Shown one piece after another: positions 9,189-17,626 of a stretch of 64,000 bases of DNA. The stretch comes from FEB-10 sp963710645 (GTDB lineage Bacteria; Acidobacteriota; Thermoanaerobaculia; Thermoanaerobaculales; Sulfomarinibacteraceae), in NCBI GenBank assembly GCA_963710645.1, contig CAVQBD010000002.1, forward strand, positions 186,001-250,000, given 5' to 3'. The position numbers and the translations under genes were made by a program. Position 1 is the first letter of the stretch. Each line of letters begins with the position of its first letter. A model generated the notes under the pieces. That model had not been told where the DNA came from and made no database searches. It saw only the letters and a list, made by a program, of their open reading frames with translations.

Positions 9189-10547
9189 ATGGATAACAGT
9201 GATTTCGATCCGGCACAGATCATTCTTGACAGCGTCGCCGACGGGGTCTTCACCGTCGATCGCCAGTGGCGCATCAGCTCGTTCAACCGGGCAGCGGAAG
9301 AGATTACAGGCGTGCCCCGGGAAGAAGCTCTGGGACAACGCTGCTGCGATGTGTTTCGGGCCAGCATCTGTGAATCCGGTTGCGCCCTCAGACACACCCT
9401 CGAAACCGGGGAAAATGTCGTCAACAAAAAGGTTTTCATTGTCGATACCGACGGTACCAAACTCCCGGTGAGCGTTTCGACGGCGATCCTCAGGGACGCC
9501 GATGGGCAACCCAAGGGTGGTGTCGAGACCTTTCGCGATCTCAGCCACGTCGAGCAGCTGCGCAAGGAACTCGAGGGCCGTTTCTCGCTCGGCGACATCA
9601 TTGGCCGCAGTCGTCCCATGAGGGACCTTTTCGAAGTGCTTCCGGCGATCGCGGCCAGCGAGAGCACCGTCGTCGTCCACGGCGCCAGCGGGACAGGCAA
9701 GGAGCTCTTCGCCCGTGCGATCCACCAGCTGTCACCGAGACGGGACAAACGGTTTGTTGCCATCAACTGTGGTGCTCTTCCGGACACTCTGCTTGAAAAC
9801 GAACTCTTCGGCCACGTGGCCGGCGCCTTCACCGACGCCCGTCGTGACAGGCCGGGTCGTTTCGCCCATGCGGAAGGGGGCACCATCTTCTTGGATGAGA
9901 TCGGGGATATTTCCCAGGCGATGCAGGTTCGTCTGCTGCGGGTTCTCCAGGAGCACGTCTACGAGCCTCTCGGCTCGGTGGAGCCGGTGACAGCCGACGT
10001 CCGGGTCATCGTCGCCACTCACCGCGATCTCGCAAGCCTCGTTGAGGATGGAGTTTTCAGGGAAGACCTCTACTATCGCATCAACGTGATGAAGCTGGAG
10101 CTGCCGGCATTGAAAGAGCGCCGGGAGGACATTCCGCTGCTGGTGGATCATTTTGTCCAGCGATTCAACCGGCTTCAGGACAAGGACGTCGTCGGAGTGT
10201 CGGACGAGGTTCTCAGCCTGCTCATGACATATTCGTTCCCAGGCAACGCCCGGGAGTTGGAAAACGTCATCGAGCACGCCTTCGTGCTCTGCAATGAAGG
10301 CTGCATCGAACTCAGACACCTGCCACCTGAAATCAGTCAGGGATCCGAAGTTCCTCCGGTGGAATCCCGGGGGGGAATGACTCTCCGTGAGATGGAAGCC
10401 CTGCAAATATCGCTTGCACTCCACCGCCATGGCGGAAACCGGAAGGCGGCGGCCGATGAGCTTGGGATCCACCCGAGCACCCTCTTCCGGAAACTCAAGG
10501 ATCTGGAGATCGAGCCGCCGGAGCGCGACGGTCGGAATAGTCAGTAG
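9189..10547 (+). CDS. PAS-domain sigma54-dependent transcriptional activator
   Basis: 452 residues. The PAS domain (about 8-115) has Cys52, Cys53, Cys61 and Cys65. The AAA+ domain has Walker A GASGTGKE (165-172), Walker B GGTIFLDEIGD (230-240) and an Arg-finger region. A Fis-type helix-turn-helix is at the C-terminus (GNRKAAADELGIHPSTLF). The sigma54-contact loop reads GAFTDA (212-217) instead of GAFTGA. There is no receiver domain, so control is likely through the PAS domain or the divergent kinase. The family remodels sigma54-RNA polymerase at -24/-12 promoters. It is the nearest activator to the sigma54 promoters of the dsr operons, but the link is inferred. Confidence 0.9.
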   Translation: MDNSDFDPAQIILDSVADGVFTVDRQWRISSFNRAAEEITGVPREEALGQRCCDVFRASICESGCALRHTLETGENVVNKKVFIVDTDGTKLPVSVSTAILRDADGQPKGGVETFRDLSHVEQLRKELEGRFSLGDIIGRSRPMRDLFEVLPAIAASESTVVVHGASGTGKELFARAIHQLSPRRDKRFVAINCGALPDTLLENELFGHVAGAFTDARRDRPGRFAHAEGGTIFLDEIGDISQAMQVRLLRVLQEHVYEPLGSVEPVTADVRVIVATHRDLASLVEDGVFREDLYYRINVMKLELPALKERREDIPLLVDHFVQRFNRLQDKDVVGVSDEVLSLLMTYSFPGNARELENVIEHAFVLCNEGCIELRHLPPEISQGSEVPPVESRGGMTLREMEALQISLALHRHGGNRKAAADELGIHPSTLFRKLKDLEIEPPERDGRNSQ

Positions 10548-10716
10548 GCCGTGAGCGGCCCACCCACCCGCCCAGGCAGTAGGGAGTAGCGCCCGCCCCC
10601 CCCAGGCAGTGTTCCGGGTTTCGAGTTGCCCCCCACCCGGATGCGAGATACGAGATGCGAGTTCCCCCTCCGGTGGCGTCCTGTAATAGGTTGACACTCG
10701 AGAAGGGGGTGGGCCT

Positions 10717-11118
10717 ATGGCGGGAAGGACGATGCGATACAGTGAGGCATTCAAGCAGCAGGTAGTGGACGAGCTCGAGGCGGGGCGATTTGGGAGTCCA
10801 CATGAGGCATCACAGGCCTACGGTGTTGATTCGGGGTCGGTGAAGCGTTGGGCTAGACAGTACGGCAAGGGGCACTTGCTGCGGAAGGTGGTACGAGTGG
10901 AGAAGCAAGACGAGCCTGGGGAGATCAAGCGTTTGAAGGAACGGGTGCGAGGCTTGGAAGCTGCGTTGGCGGATTCGGTGATGGACCAGGCGTTGGATCA
11001 GGCGTTTTTCGAGATTCTGTGCGAGCGGATGGGCATCGACGCGAGAGAGTTTAAAAAAAAGCACGCTGGTCAGGCGTCCACCGGGCGGGCAAGAAACTCC
11101 AAGGACGACGCGGAGTAA
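10717..11118 (+). CDS. IS3-family transposase OrfA
   Basis: 133 residues. The N-terminal helix-turn-helix (YSEAFKQQVVDELEAG and the following GVDSGSVKRW) recognises the IS ends. A leucine-zipper-like helix follows (about 65-85), ending in FKKKHAG at the frameshift site. Translation continuing in this frame stops at 11118; ribosomes slipping at 11055-11061 make the OrfAB transposase. Confidence 0.9.
   Translation: MAGRTMRYSEAFKQQVVDELEAGRFGSPHEASQAYGVDSGSVKRWARQYGKGHLLRKVVRVEKQDEPGEIKRLKERVRGLEAALADSVMDQALDQAFFEILCERMGIDAREFKKKHAGQASTGRARNSKDDAE
11055..11061 (+). other. programmed -1 ribosomal frameshift site of the IS3 element
   Basis: The heptamer A AAA AAG is in the zero frame of OrfA, within a run of eight A (11053-11060). 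After a -1 slip the frame is open without stops through 11130 into OrfB. This is the standard OrfAB fusion mechanism of IS3 elements. Confidence 0.85.
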
Positions 11119-11129
11119 GCATCGAGAGG

Positions 11130-11936
11130 TTGTGCTGCAAGGTGGGCATGACCCGGCAGAACTACTACAAGCAGAGGCGGCGGCGAAGACGGAGAGAAGT
11201 CGACGAGAGTCTGATCATCGCTCTGGTCAGGCGGGAGCGACAGCAGCAGCCGCGGCTTGGTTGTAGGAAGCTCCATCGGCATTTGCGTCAGCAGTTTCGA
11301 GACGCCGGTATCCAGGTCGGTAGAGACCGGATGTTTGAGGTTCTTCGTCATCACGGGATGCTGGTCAGACCGTTGCCGAAGAAACCCCGCACTACGTTTT
11401 CGGGGCACTCTTTGCCGGTGTATAGGAATCTCATCTCTGAGCTTGAGGCCACGGCTCCAAACCAGATCTGGGTCAGCGACGTGACCTACATCCGGACGTG
11501 GGGGGGGTTTGAGTACCTCACTCTGATCATGGACCTGCACTCCCACAAGATCGTCGGCTATCACTGTGGAGAAAGCCTCGACACCAAGACTTCCATGAAA
11601 GCGTTGGATCAGGCGATTGCGGATCTGCCAGACGACAGGTATCCAATTCACCATTCAGATCGAGGAAGCCAGTACTGTAGCCACAAGTATGTCGAACGCC
11701 TGAATGGTCGCTACTTGCCGGTGAGCATGACCGAGTTGAATCACTGTGCCGAAAACTCAACTGCAGAGAGACTCAACGGCATCCTCAAACAGGAGTATGG
11801 CCTCGGAAGAACTTTCCTCAGCCGGCAGCAGGTACGACGCGCTGTCGATGAAGCCGTCTGGCTCTACAACCACCGCCGACCCCACATGACCCTCGATTAC
11901 CAATACCCTGCCAAGGTCCATGAACTGGCCGCCTGA
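11130..11936 (+). CDS. IS3-family transposase OrfB (DDE catalytic part)
   Basis: About 268 residues as a separate frame, but most likely made as an OrfAB fusion. An HTH_21-like segment near the start is followed by an rve integrase core with Asp in WVSDVTYI, Asp in HSDRGSQY and Glu in NSTAERLNG. There are 35 residues between the second Asp and the Glu, the classic DD(35)E spacing. The C-terminus has the usual YNHRRPH motif. The start at 11130 (TTG) is nominal, since the frame is open upstream to the frameshift site. Confidence 0.9.
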   Translation: MCCKVGMTRQNYYKQRRRRRRREVDESLIIALVRRERQQQPRLGCRKLHRHLRQQFRDAGIQVGRDRMFEVLRHHGMLVRPLPKKPRTTFSGHSLPVYRNLISELEATAPNQIWVSDVTYIRTWGGFEYLTLIMDLHSHKIVGYHCGESLDTKTSMKALDQAIADLPDDRYPIHHSDRGSQYCSHKYVERLNGRYLPVSMTELNHCAENSTAERLNGILKQEYGLGRTFLSRQQVRRAVDEAVWLYNHRRPHMTLDYQYPAKVHELAA

Positions 11937-11976
11937 CAAGGCTGGCTCCTTCACACAACTTGATCACTTCTCCACA

Positions 11977-12430
11977 GCCTGATGAACCACCGCGCGGCCC
12001 ACCCTCCCGACTGCGGAGTTGCGGAAAGCTGGCCCCCTCCCCACCTCCCTCCACCTTCCCACAGCCTCCGCAGCCACGACGACGAATAGTGACAACTTTT
12101 CGCCAGGACTTGACCAGCGTTTCATCTTGGCATCCTGAGCGAGGCCCACCGGGCCGAGTCGAAGGATCTGGGTGGGTGGGGAGCCGATGCGTTCTTGCCC
12201 CCACCCAGACCCTTCGTCGCTCCGCTCCTCAGGATGACATCTGTCTTCCTCATTCTCGAGTTCAATCGAGGCTGGAACTGCCTACTGCCTACTGGCATCA
12301 ATCGCGAAATGCGACGGTAGCCTCCGTTGCCCGGGCAGCGTTCTGCGAGGCAGCCGTGGCGCGTCTCGTTCGTTCGTTCGTAACTATATTTTTTTGAACA
12401 TCTTAAGACCGAGAGTGCAGCAGAAAGAGT
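11977..12430 (+). other. non-coding region between the IS element and the NifX-like gene
   Basis: About 450 bases without a supportable gene. It holds GC-rich repeat-like sequence and a tetranucleotide run of CGTT at about 12367-12380 that ends in CGTAAC (12379-12384). The same hexamer, or its complement GTTACG, recurs upstream of the dsr operon and the siroheme gene. Short frames here lack coding character. Confidence 0.4.
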
Positions 12431-12446
12431 TGGCAGGATCATTGCT
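12431..12446 (+). promoter_or_regulatory. candidate sigma54 promoter of the NifX-like gene
   Basis: TGGCAG-N5-TTGCT has correct -24 GG to -12 GC spacing and one mismatch to TGGCAC-N5-TTGC. Predicted transcription would begin near 12457, one base before the ATG at 12458, implying an almost leaderless mRNA. That weakens the call. Confidence 0.4.
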
Positions 12447-12457
12447 ATAGCTGGAGC

Positions 12458-12922
12458 ATGCGACTCGCCGTACCAGCTTGGGAAGGCCGAGTGTCGCCGC
12501 TCTTCGACGTGGCGAAGTGGCTTATGGTCATTGACGTCATCGGCGGTGAGGCGACCTTCACAAAGGTCTATCCAATCGGCGGCCCCAACCGCAAGCGGGT
12601 TGTCTCTGAGCTCGGCATCGATGTCCTGATCTGCGGCGCCATTTCCCGTGAACTCGAGGACGGATTGGTGGCCAGCGGGGTCGAGGTGGTCGCCGAGATC
12701 AGGGGCCGGATCGAGGACGTCGTGCGAGCGCATACCCAGGGCAGCCTGGTTCAGCCGCGGTTCTTGATGCCGGGATGCCATGGTCGGCGTCGCCGTGCCC
12801 GGACCCGGGCGAGCCGCATGGAGACGGTGGACGCGTCCGAGCGGCGATCCGCCGAAAGGGCTGATGGCGCTTCCGGAGGTTGGCCTGACGGTGGGGGACC
12901 GGAGGGTTGGATGGTCCACTAG
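12458..12922 (+). CDS. NifX/NifB-type dinitrogenase iron-molybdenum cofactor domain protein
   Basis: 154 residues. The first 105 match the NifX/DUF family that binds Mo-Fe-S clusters: MRLAVPAWEGRVSPLFDVA, IDVIGGEATF, and DVLICGAISRELEDGLVASGVEVV. The C-terminal 50 residues are Arg/Ala/Gly-rich and look unconserved. Such domains also occur in the orange-protein complex of sulfate reducers, reported as sigma54-controlled in Desulfovibrio; a sigma54-like element precedes this gene too. Its role beside dsr genes is unknown. No nif genes are in the window. Confidence 0.75.
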   Translation: MRLAVPAWEGRVSPLFDVAKWLMVIDVIGGEATFTKVYPIGGPNRKRVVSELGIDVLICGAISRELEDGLVASGVEVVAEIRGRIEDVVRAHTQGSLVQPRFLMPGCHGRRRRARTRASRMETVDASERRSAERADGASGGWPDGGGPEGWMVH

Positions 12923-12992
12923 CCTGGTCGAGACCGAAAACCCGTGCGGTTCGCGGGACGAGGTAGATGGGTCGAAACGTGGCAAGGCCGTT

Positions 12993-13024
12993 GTCGTTAC
13001 TGACTCGTGACACTTTTCACGAGT
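12993..13024 (+). promoter_or_regulatory. candidate upstream activator site and dyad of the dsrAB operon
   Basis: Bases 12993-13013 match 22744-22764, upstream of the second dsr operon, at 16 of 21 positions. Overlapping it is a perfect dyad: ACTCGTGA (13003-13010), 6-base spacer, TCACGAGT (13017-13024). It lies about 200 bases upstream of the sigma54 element, a normal range for an enhancer-binding protein. The assignment is inference. Confidence 0.45.
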
Positions 13025-13107
13025 TCCCGCCCATGGTCGAGCAATCGGCTCGGAGAGCACCATTTTACATGTCTCAACCTATTGCAAATAGGAATCTTAG
13101 AAAGCAC

Positions 13108-13123
13108 GTTACGGTCTCGTAAC
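13108..13123 (+). promoter_or_regulatory. GTTACG-N4-CGTAAC dyad upstream of the dsrAB operon
   Basis: A perfect six-base inverted repeat, about 95 bases upstream of the -24 element. The same half-site occurs three times just before the siroheme synthase start (32016-32046). It is a candidate binding site for a shared regulator. Confidence 0.4.
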
Positions 13124-13217
13124 TGAAACCCGGGTTGACCGCCGGGCAACTGTGGGTGGCGCGAGGCAATCCTCAGTTGTTGCAATGGCTTGCGTCACCG
13201 GACGCCGGCTGTCTCTC

Positions 13218-13233
13218 TGGCACAGCGGTTGCA
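13218..13233 (+). promoter_or_regulatory. sigma54 promoter of the exporter-dsrAB operon
   Basis: TGGCACAGCGGTTGCA is a perfect match to the TGGCAC-N5-TTGCA sigma54 consensus. Predicted transcription start is near 13245, about 35 bases before ATG 13280. The same 16 bases are found at 22844-22859 before the dsrM operon. Confidence 0.88.
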
Positions 13234-13279
13234 CTGCTCCAATGGGCTGAGGTGTGTTTCGAAACCATCGGAGCGTGAG

Positions 13280-14932
13280 ATGGCCAGCGGAATCAAGAAA
13301 TTCTGGACGACCGAAGACTACTGGGCCGTGTGGCTCGGTCTCGGGATTGTCTTGCTGGCGCTTGGCGCGTTTGCGGCGGGGGGCTCCATCAAGGGGTGGG
13401 CGGTCACGCCTGGTTCCTGGTCGACTCCGGGCGAGTTGGGGGCAGACCTTGCCAATCATTGGTCCGGCTATCTGACCATTTTTCTGCTCTTTGGTGTGGT
13501 GTTCTCGGTTTCCATCGCCGTGATGGGCCGCAAGATCTCAGAGTTCGTTCCAGGATTCACCATCTTGTACCTCGGTTCGTTGGCCATCTTCTACCTGGCC
13601 GCCAATCCATTCGTTGGCAAGACCCTCCATCTGGGTGCTCCCCTCCTGGCCCTCATTCTCGGTCTCATCATCGGCAACGTGATCCACTTGCCGGAGTGGT
13701 TTTCCGCCGCGTTGAGAACCGAGTACTACATCAAGACGGGCATCGTGCTGCTAGGGGCGACCCTGCCGCTGACGCTGATTTTCAAGGCCGGACCGATTGC
13801 CTTCGTGCAGGCCACCATCGTTTCGGTCTGCACGTGGCTCACCATCTACCTGGCGGCCACGAGGGTTTTCCGGTTGGAACCGCAGTTCGCTGCTGTGCTC
13901 GGTGCCGGCGGCGCGGTCTGTGGAGTTTCGGCCTCCATTGCCGTGGGAGGTGCGGTGAAGGCCAAGAAAGACCACATCGCCATCGGAATCGCGGTGGTGT
14001 CGGTTTGGGCCATCGTCATGATCCTGGTCCTCAGCGTGGTGGTGAAGCTGATGGTGCCGACGCCGATCTCACCCGGAGAGGCGGGCGCGTGGGTGGGGAC
14101 TTCGGAGTTTGCCGACGCTGCCGGTTTCGCGGTGGTGGCGGAGCTGTCAACGGTCATCGAAGCGGGCGTCATACGGGCTGCCGACGGCTCGATGATGAAC
14201 CCCGACGACCCCATCAACACCTTCACCCTGATGAAGGTGATCGGGCGCGATATCTGGATTGGCATCTGGTGTCTGATCCTGGCCGTTGTGTCGGTGATGT
14301 TCTGGGAGAAGGACGAGGGAGCCCAGCGGACGGTGGGGCCTGGAGTGATCTGGGAGCGGTTCCCGAAATTCGTGCTCGGTTTCTTTGCCGCGTCGATCAT
14401 CATGACGGCGGTGTCTGCCAACCCGCCCACAGACCACGTGGGGCGGGCATCGGTTGAGGGCACCTACAAGACCAGTGCCGAAAAGATCGTGTATGACGCC
14501 GACTTCTCCGACTACGCGGCACCGGGGGAACTGGCCGGCCGATTCGCCTACGATGCGCCCGCTGGCGAGATCACATACCTGGGCGAGATGAGGCTTTCCG
14601 AATACGACGACCTGGCGGCCGCGATTCCGGCGAGCGATCCCGATCTCAAGGACAAGAAGGGAGCCCTGAAACAGCTTCGCTTCAAATCCGACTGGTTCGA
14701 GTCCGAGCTCAGACCGCGGGTGATCTCACCCATCAAAAAACTCCGGTCATGGGCCTTCGTGCTGTGCTTTCTGTGCATCGGGTTGTCCACCAGGTTCAAG
14801 GATCTGCTGACCTTCGGGCTCAAACCGTTCTGGGCCTTCACCATCGGTGTGGCGGTCAATGTGCCCCTCGGGTACTTTTTATCAACTGTCGTTTTTTCAA
14901 AGTTTTGGAGCAATATCAGCGACATGATGTGA
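13280..14932 (+). CDS. putative sulfate/sulfite exporter family membrane protein (YeiH/Cons_hypoth698)
   Basis: 550 residues, start ATG 13280 with GGAG six bases upstream. About 11-12 membrane helices in the YeiH/PSE family pattern; motifs include GLIIGNVIHLPEW, IKTGIVLLGATLPL and GAGGAVCGVSASIAVGGAV. A hydrophilic stretch of about 100 residues (near 390-490) interrupts the last helices, and the protein is longer than the usual 330-480 residues. It is first of the sigma54-driven dsr operon and 74 bases before dsrA. A role in moving sulfite, sulfate or another sulfur compound is inferred from family name and context; the substrate is unproven. Confidence 0.8.
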   Translation: MASGIKKFWTTEDYWAVWLGLGIVLLALGAFAAGGSIKGWAVTPGSWSTPGELGADLANHWSGYLTIFLLFGVVFSVSIAVMGRKISEFVPGFTILYLGSLAIFYLAANPFVGKTLHLGAPLLALILGLIIGNVIHLPEWFSAALRTEYYIKTGIVLLGATLPLTLIFKAGPIAFVQATIVSVCTWLTIYLAATRVFRLEPQFAAVLGAGGAVCGVSASIAVGGAVKAKKDHIAIGIAVVSVWAIVMILVLSVVVKLMVPTPISPGEAGAWVGTSEFADAAGFAVVAELSTVIEAGVIRAADGSMMNPDDPINTFTLMKVIGRDIWIGIWCLILAVVSVMFWEKDEGAQRTVGPGVIWERFPKFVLGFFAASIIMTAVSANPPTDHVGRASVEGTYKTSAEKIVYDADFSDYAAPGELAGRFAYDAPAGEITYLGEMRLSEYDDLAAAIPASDPDLKDKKGALKQLRFKSDWFESELRPRVISPIKKLRSWAFVLCFLCIGLSTRFKDLLTFGLKPFWAFTIGVAVNVPLGYFLSTVVFSKFWSNISDMM

Positions 14933-15006
14933 GGAGTTTGTGTCGGGTGGGCCATCGTTGGTCTCCCCGCCGAGAAAATTTCTGAAATCAATGGAAAGGA
15001 GTGGCC

Positions 15007-16218
15007 ATGACAGAAGAGAGAAAAACGCCGCTGCTTGACGAGCTCGAAAAGGGACCGTGGCCGAGCTTTGTCAAGGAGATCAAGAAGGAGGCCGTTCGCA
15101 ACGATATGTCGAACGACGTCCTGGGCATCCTCGAACGGTCCTACGAGGAGCACATCAGCCACTGGAAGCATGGCGGACTAGTGGGTGTGATGGGGTATGG
15201 CGGGGGCGTCATCGGACGCTACTGCGATATCCCCGAGGATTTCCCCAACGTCAGGGAGTTCCACACCTATCGCGTCAATCAGCCGTCGGCGTGGTTCTAC
15301 AACACCGCGGCCCTGCGCCAGCTGTGTGATATCTGGGAGAAGTACGGCTCCGGTCTGACAAACATGCACGGCTCCACCGGCGACATCGTCTTCCTCGGGT
15401 CCGACACTGCGGCCCTGGAACCCTGTTTCGCCGAACTGAGCCACGAGCGTGAAGGTGAGCCGAGCTGGGACCTGGGCGGATCGGGCTCCAACATGCGGAC
15501 CCCGAGCTGCTGCGTCGGTCCGGCGCGGTGCGAGTGGGCCTGTTACGACACCCTGGATGCCTGCTACGACATCACCCAGACCTTCCAGGACGAACTGCAC
15601 CGGCCGTTCTTCCCCTATAAGTACAAGTTCAAGTTCGCCGGCTGCCCCAATGACTGTGTGGCGTCCATCGCACGATCGGACTGCTCGGTTATCGGCACCT
15701 GGAAGGACGACATCCAGGTCGATCAGGCCAAGGTTGCGGAGTACGCCGCGGGCGGCACCGACATCCAGGCCGAGGTCATCGACTACTGCCCCACCGCCTG
15801 CATGGCGTGGGACGGCAAGACCCTGGACATCGACAACTCCAACTGCGTCAAGTGCATGCACTGCATCAACGTGCTCCACTTAGCCCTCAAGCCCGGCAAA
15901 GAGCGCGGCGCCACCATCCTCGTTGGTTCGAAGGCTCCGATCGTCGGCGGCGCGCTGCTGTCGTCGGTTTTCGTGCCTTTCCTCGAGATGGAACCCCCGT
16001 ACGAAGATCTCAAGGAGCTCACCGAAGCGATCTGGGATCTCTGGGGTGAGCACGGCAAGGCCCGTGAGCGCACAGGCGAGTTCATCCAACGGGTGGGCCT
16101 CGGCAACTTCCTCGACGAGATCGGTCTCGAGCCGATCCCGGAGATGGTCATGCATCCACGCACCAACCCCTACATCTTCTTCGACACCGAGCTCGATGAA
16201 GATGAAGACGAAGAATAG
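15007..16218 (+). CDS. dsrA: dissimilatory sulfite reductase alpha subunit
   Basis: 403 residues. With DsrB it forms the cytoplasmic alpha2beta2 enzyme that reduces sulfite by six electrons, passing the sulfur to DsrC as a trisulfide. The siroheme-[4Fe-4S] ligands are visible as CVGPARC (Cx5C) and CPNDC (Cx3C). A ferredoxin insert carries CPTAC and NCVKCMHC. The C-terminal tail is acidic. The start ATG 15007 is preceded by AAAGGAG; an in-frame GTG at 15001 would overlap that site. It is followed by dsrB (13 bases) and dsrD, which marks the reductive type. Confidence 0.97.
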   Translation: MTEERKTPLLDELEKGPWPSFVKEIKKEAVRNDMSNDVLGILERSYEEHISHWKHGGLVGVMGYGGGVIGRYCDIPEDFPNVREFHTYRVNQPSAWFYNTAALRQLCDIWEKYGSGLTNMHGSTGDIVFLGSDTAALEPCFAELSHEREGEPSWDLGGSGSNMRTPSCCVGPARCEWACYDTLDACYDITQTFQDELHRPFFPYKYKFKFAGCPNDCVASIARSDCSVIGTWKDDIQVDQAKVAEYAAGGTDIQAEVIDYCPTACMAWDGKTLDIDNSNCVKCMHCINVLHLALKPGKERGATILVGSKAPIVGGALLSSVFVPFLEMEPPYEDLKELTEAIWDLWGEHGKARERTGEFIQRVGLGNFLDEIGLEPIPEMVMHPRTNPYIFFDTELDEDEDEE

Positions 16219-16231
16219 AAGGGAGGCCCTC

Positions 16232-17311
16232 ATGACTGAATTCGAACGCCAAACCGATATCGGGCCGCCACACTACGGGCAGTTTCTTCCGCCCGTCATC
16301 AAGAACAACTACGGCAAGTGGGACCATCACGAGATCCTCAAGCCGGGCGTGATGGTGCACGTGGGTGAGACAGGCGACAAGCTGTTCACCGTGCGCGCAG
16401 GAACACCGCGACTCCTGGCGATCACCTCGATTCGTGAGATGGCTGACCTGGCGGACAAATATTGTGATGGATACCTTCGTTGGACCAGCCGCAACAACGT
16501 CGAGTTCCTGCTCACCGACGAGTCCAAGATCGAGCCGTTGATCAAGGACGTGGAGACGCTGGGCTATCCCGTCGGCGGGACTGGCAACCAGATTTCCAAC
16601 ATCGTTCACACCCAGGGCTGGGTCCACTGCCACTCCTCCGCGTCGGACGCGTCGGGTGTGGTCAAGTCCGTCATGGACGAGCTCTTCCCGTACTTCAGCG
16701 GTGAGAAGAGCCTGCCGGCCAAGCTTCGGGTGGCCTACGCGTGTTGCCTCAACATGTGCGGCGCGGTGCACTGCTCGGACATCGCGATCCTCGGGGTCCA
16801 CACAAAGGTGCCGGCGATCAACCACGACGATCTGCCGAAGATGTGCGAGATCCCGACCCTGGTGGCCTCGTGCCCGACCGGTGCGATCCGGCCAGCCACG
16901 GTGGACGGCAAGGCGTCGGTGGAGATCGAGGCCGCCCAGTGCATGTACTGCGGCAACTGCTACACAGTCTGCCCGGCCTGCACCATCAACAACGCCGATA
17001 CCGATGGTCTGTCCATCTGGGTCGGCGGCAAGGTGTCCAACGCGCGGACGACGCCGTCGTTCTCGAAACTGGCGGTGCCGTACCTGCCTAACAACCCGCC
17101 CCGTTGGCCCGAGGTTGTAGAGCCGGTCAAGAAAATCGTCGAGATCTACGCCGCCAACGCGCGCAAACACGAACGTCTGGGAATGTGGATCGAGCGGATC
17201 GGCTGGCCGAAATTCTTCGAGCTCACCGGATTCGAGTTCACCAAGTACCACATCGACGACTTCAAGCACGCTGGTGAGACCTTTAACCGGACCGCGCAAC
17301 TGCGCCACTAG
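16232..17311 (+). CDS. dsrB: dissimilatory sulfite reductase beta subunit
   Basis: 359 residues, start ATG 16232 after GGGAGG. Siroheme/cluster cysteines are seen in WVHCHSSASD and ACCLNMCG. The ferredoxin insert has SCPTGAI and CMYCGNCYTVCP. DsrB carries the catalytically active siroheme in characterised enzymes. Length and motifs are normal for the family, and it is tightly linked to dsrA and dsrD. Confidence 0.97.
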   Translation: MTEFERQTDIGPPHYGQFLPPVIKNNYGKWDHHEILKPGVMVHVGETGDKLFTVRAGTPRLLAITSIREMADLADKYCDGYLRWTSRNNVEFLLTDESKIEPLIKDVETLGYPVGGTGNQISNIVHTQGWVHCHSSASDASGVVKSVMDELFPYFSGEKSLPAKLRVAYACCLNMCGAVHCSDIAILGVHTKVPAINHDDLPKMCEIPTLVASCPTGAIRPATVDGKASVEIEAAQCMYCGNCYTVCPACTINNADTDGLSIWVGGKVSNARTTPSFSKLAVPYLPNNPPRWPEVVEPVKKIVEIYAANARKHERLGMWIERIGWPKFFELTGFEFTKYHIDDFKHAGETFNRTAQLRH

Positions 17312-17320
17312 GAGGACCTC

Positions 17321-17557
17321 ATGAGCGTCGATCAGGACGAACTGTGTGATGCGATCGTGCAGTTGGTGACCAGCACCTACGGCAAGAAGAACCTCAAGCC
17401 GATGGATGTCACCAAGGACATGATCGCCAAGTTCGGTGAGGACAACTGCGACAAGCGGGACGTCAAGAAGGCCCTGCGGACGCTGGTGGATGGCGGAACC
17501 CTGACCTACAAGTACGCCGGGGGAAGCTACGTCACGCTGCCGGAAGCGAAAGGCTGA
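17321..17557 (+). CDS. dsrD: DsrD, winged-helix activator of sulfite reductase
   Basis: 78 residues, full length for DsrD, with GGAGG at 17311-17315. The winged-helix pattern is visible (DMIAKFGEDNCDKRDVKKAL, then a Gly-rich wing KYAGGSYVTL). DsrD is known from work on sulfate reducers as an allosteric activator of DsrAB and is typical of organisms that reduce sulfite rather than oxidise sulfide. A strong hairpin follows 20 bases after the stop. Confidence 0.95.
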   Translation: MSVDQDELCDAIVQLVTSTYGKKNLKPMDVTKDMIAKFGEDNCDKRDVKKALRTLVDGGTLTYKYAGGSYVTLPEAKG

Positions 17558-17577
17558 GTCCTCGAAATAATCAACAA

Positions 17578-17601
17578 GGGGGCCGGGCTGGCCCGGCCCC
17601 C
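17578..17601 (+). terminator. GC-rich hairpin after dsrD, possible attenuator or processing site
   Basis: Perfect 11-base arms (17578-17588 and 17591-17601) around a two-base centre, followed by TTCTC rather than a T-run. It probably lowers read-through into the downstream genes or protects the dsrABD mRNA end. It is not a canonical full terminator, since dsrL, dsrN and dsrC follow without another visible promoter. Confidence 0.65.
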
Positions 17602-17626
17602 TTCTCGACCAGCCACAGGAGCAACA

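Larger units (their letters stand above)
10682..11976 (+). mobile_element. IS3-family insertion sequence (ends approximate)
   Basis: Two overlapping-frame transposase genes with a DDE catalytic domain and an A-run -1 frameshift site define an IS3-family element. Proposed ends are TGT at 10682 and ACA at 11976; the terminal match is weak beyond TGT...ACA, and I see no clear target duplication, so the limits are uncertain. It sits between the sigma54 activator and the NifX/dsr region. The intact reading frames suggest recent insertion. Confidence 0.8.

Noticed and set aside
11960..12397. Open frame after the IS element
   Set aside because: Low-complexity and repeat-like composition, no homology signs, no ribosome binding site.
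12122..13063. 313-codon minus-strand frame opposite the NifX-like gene
   Set aside because: Shadow of the NifX-like gene and repeat DNA; the plus-strand protein has clear family motifs.
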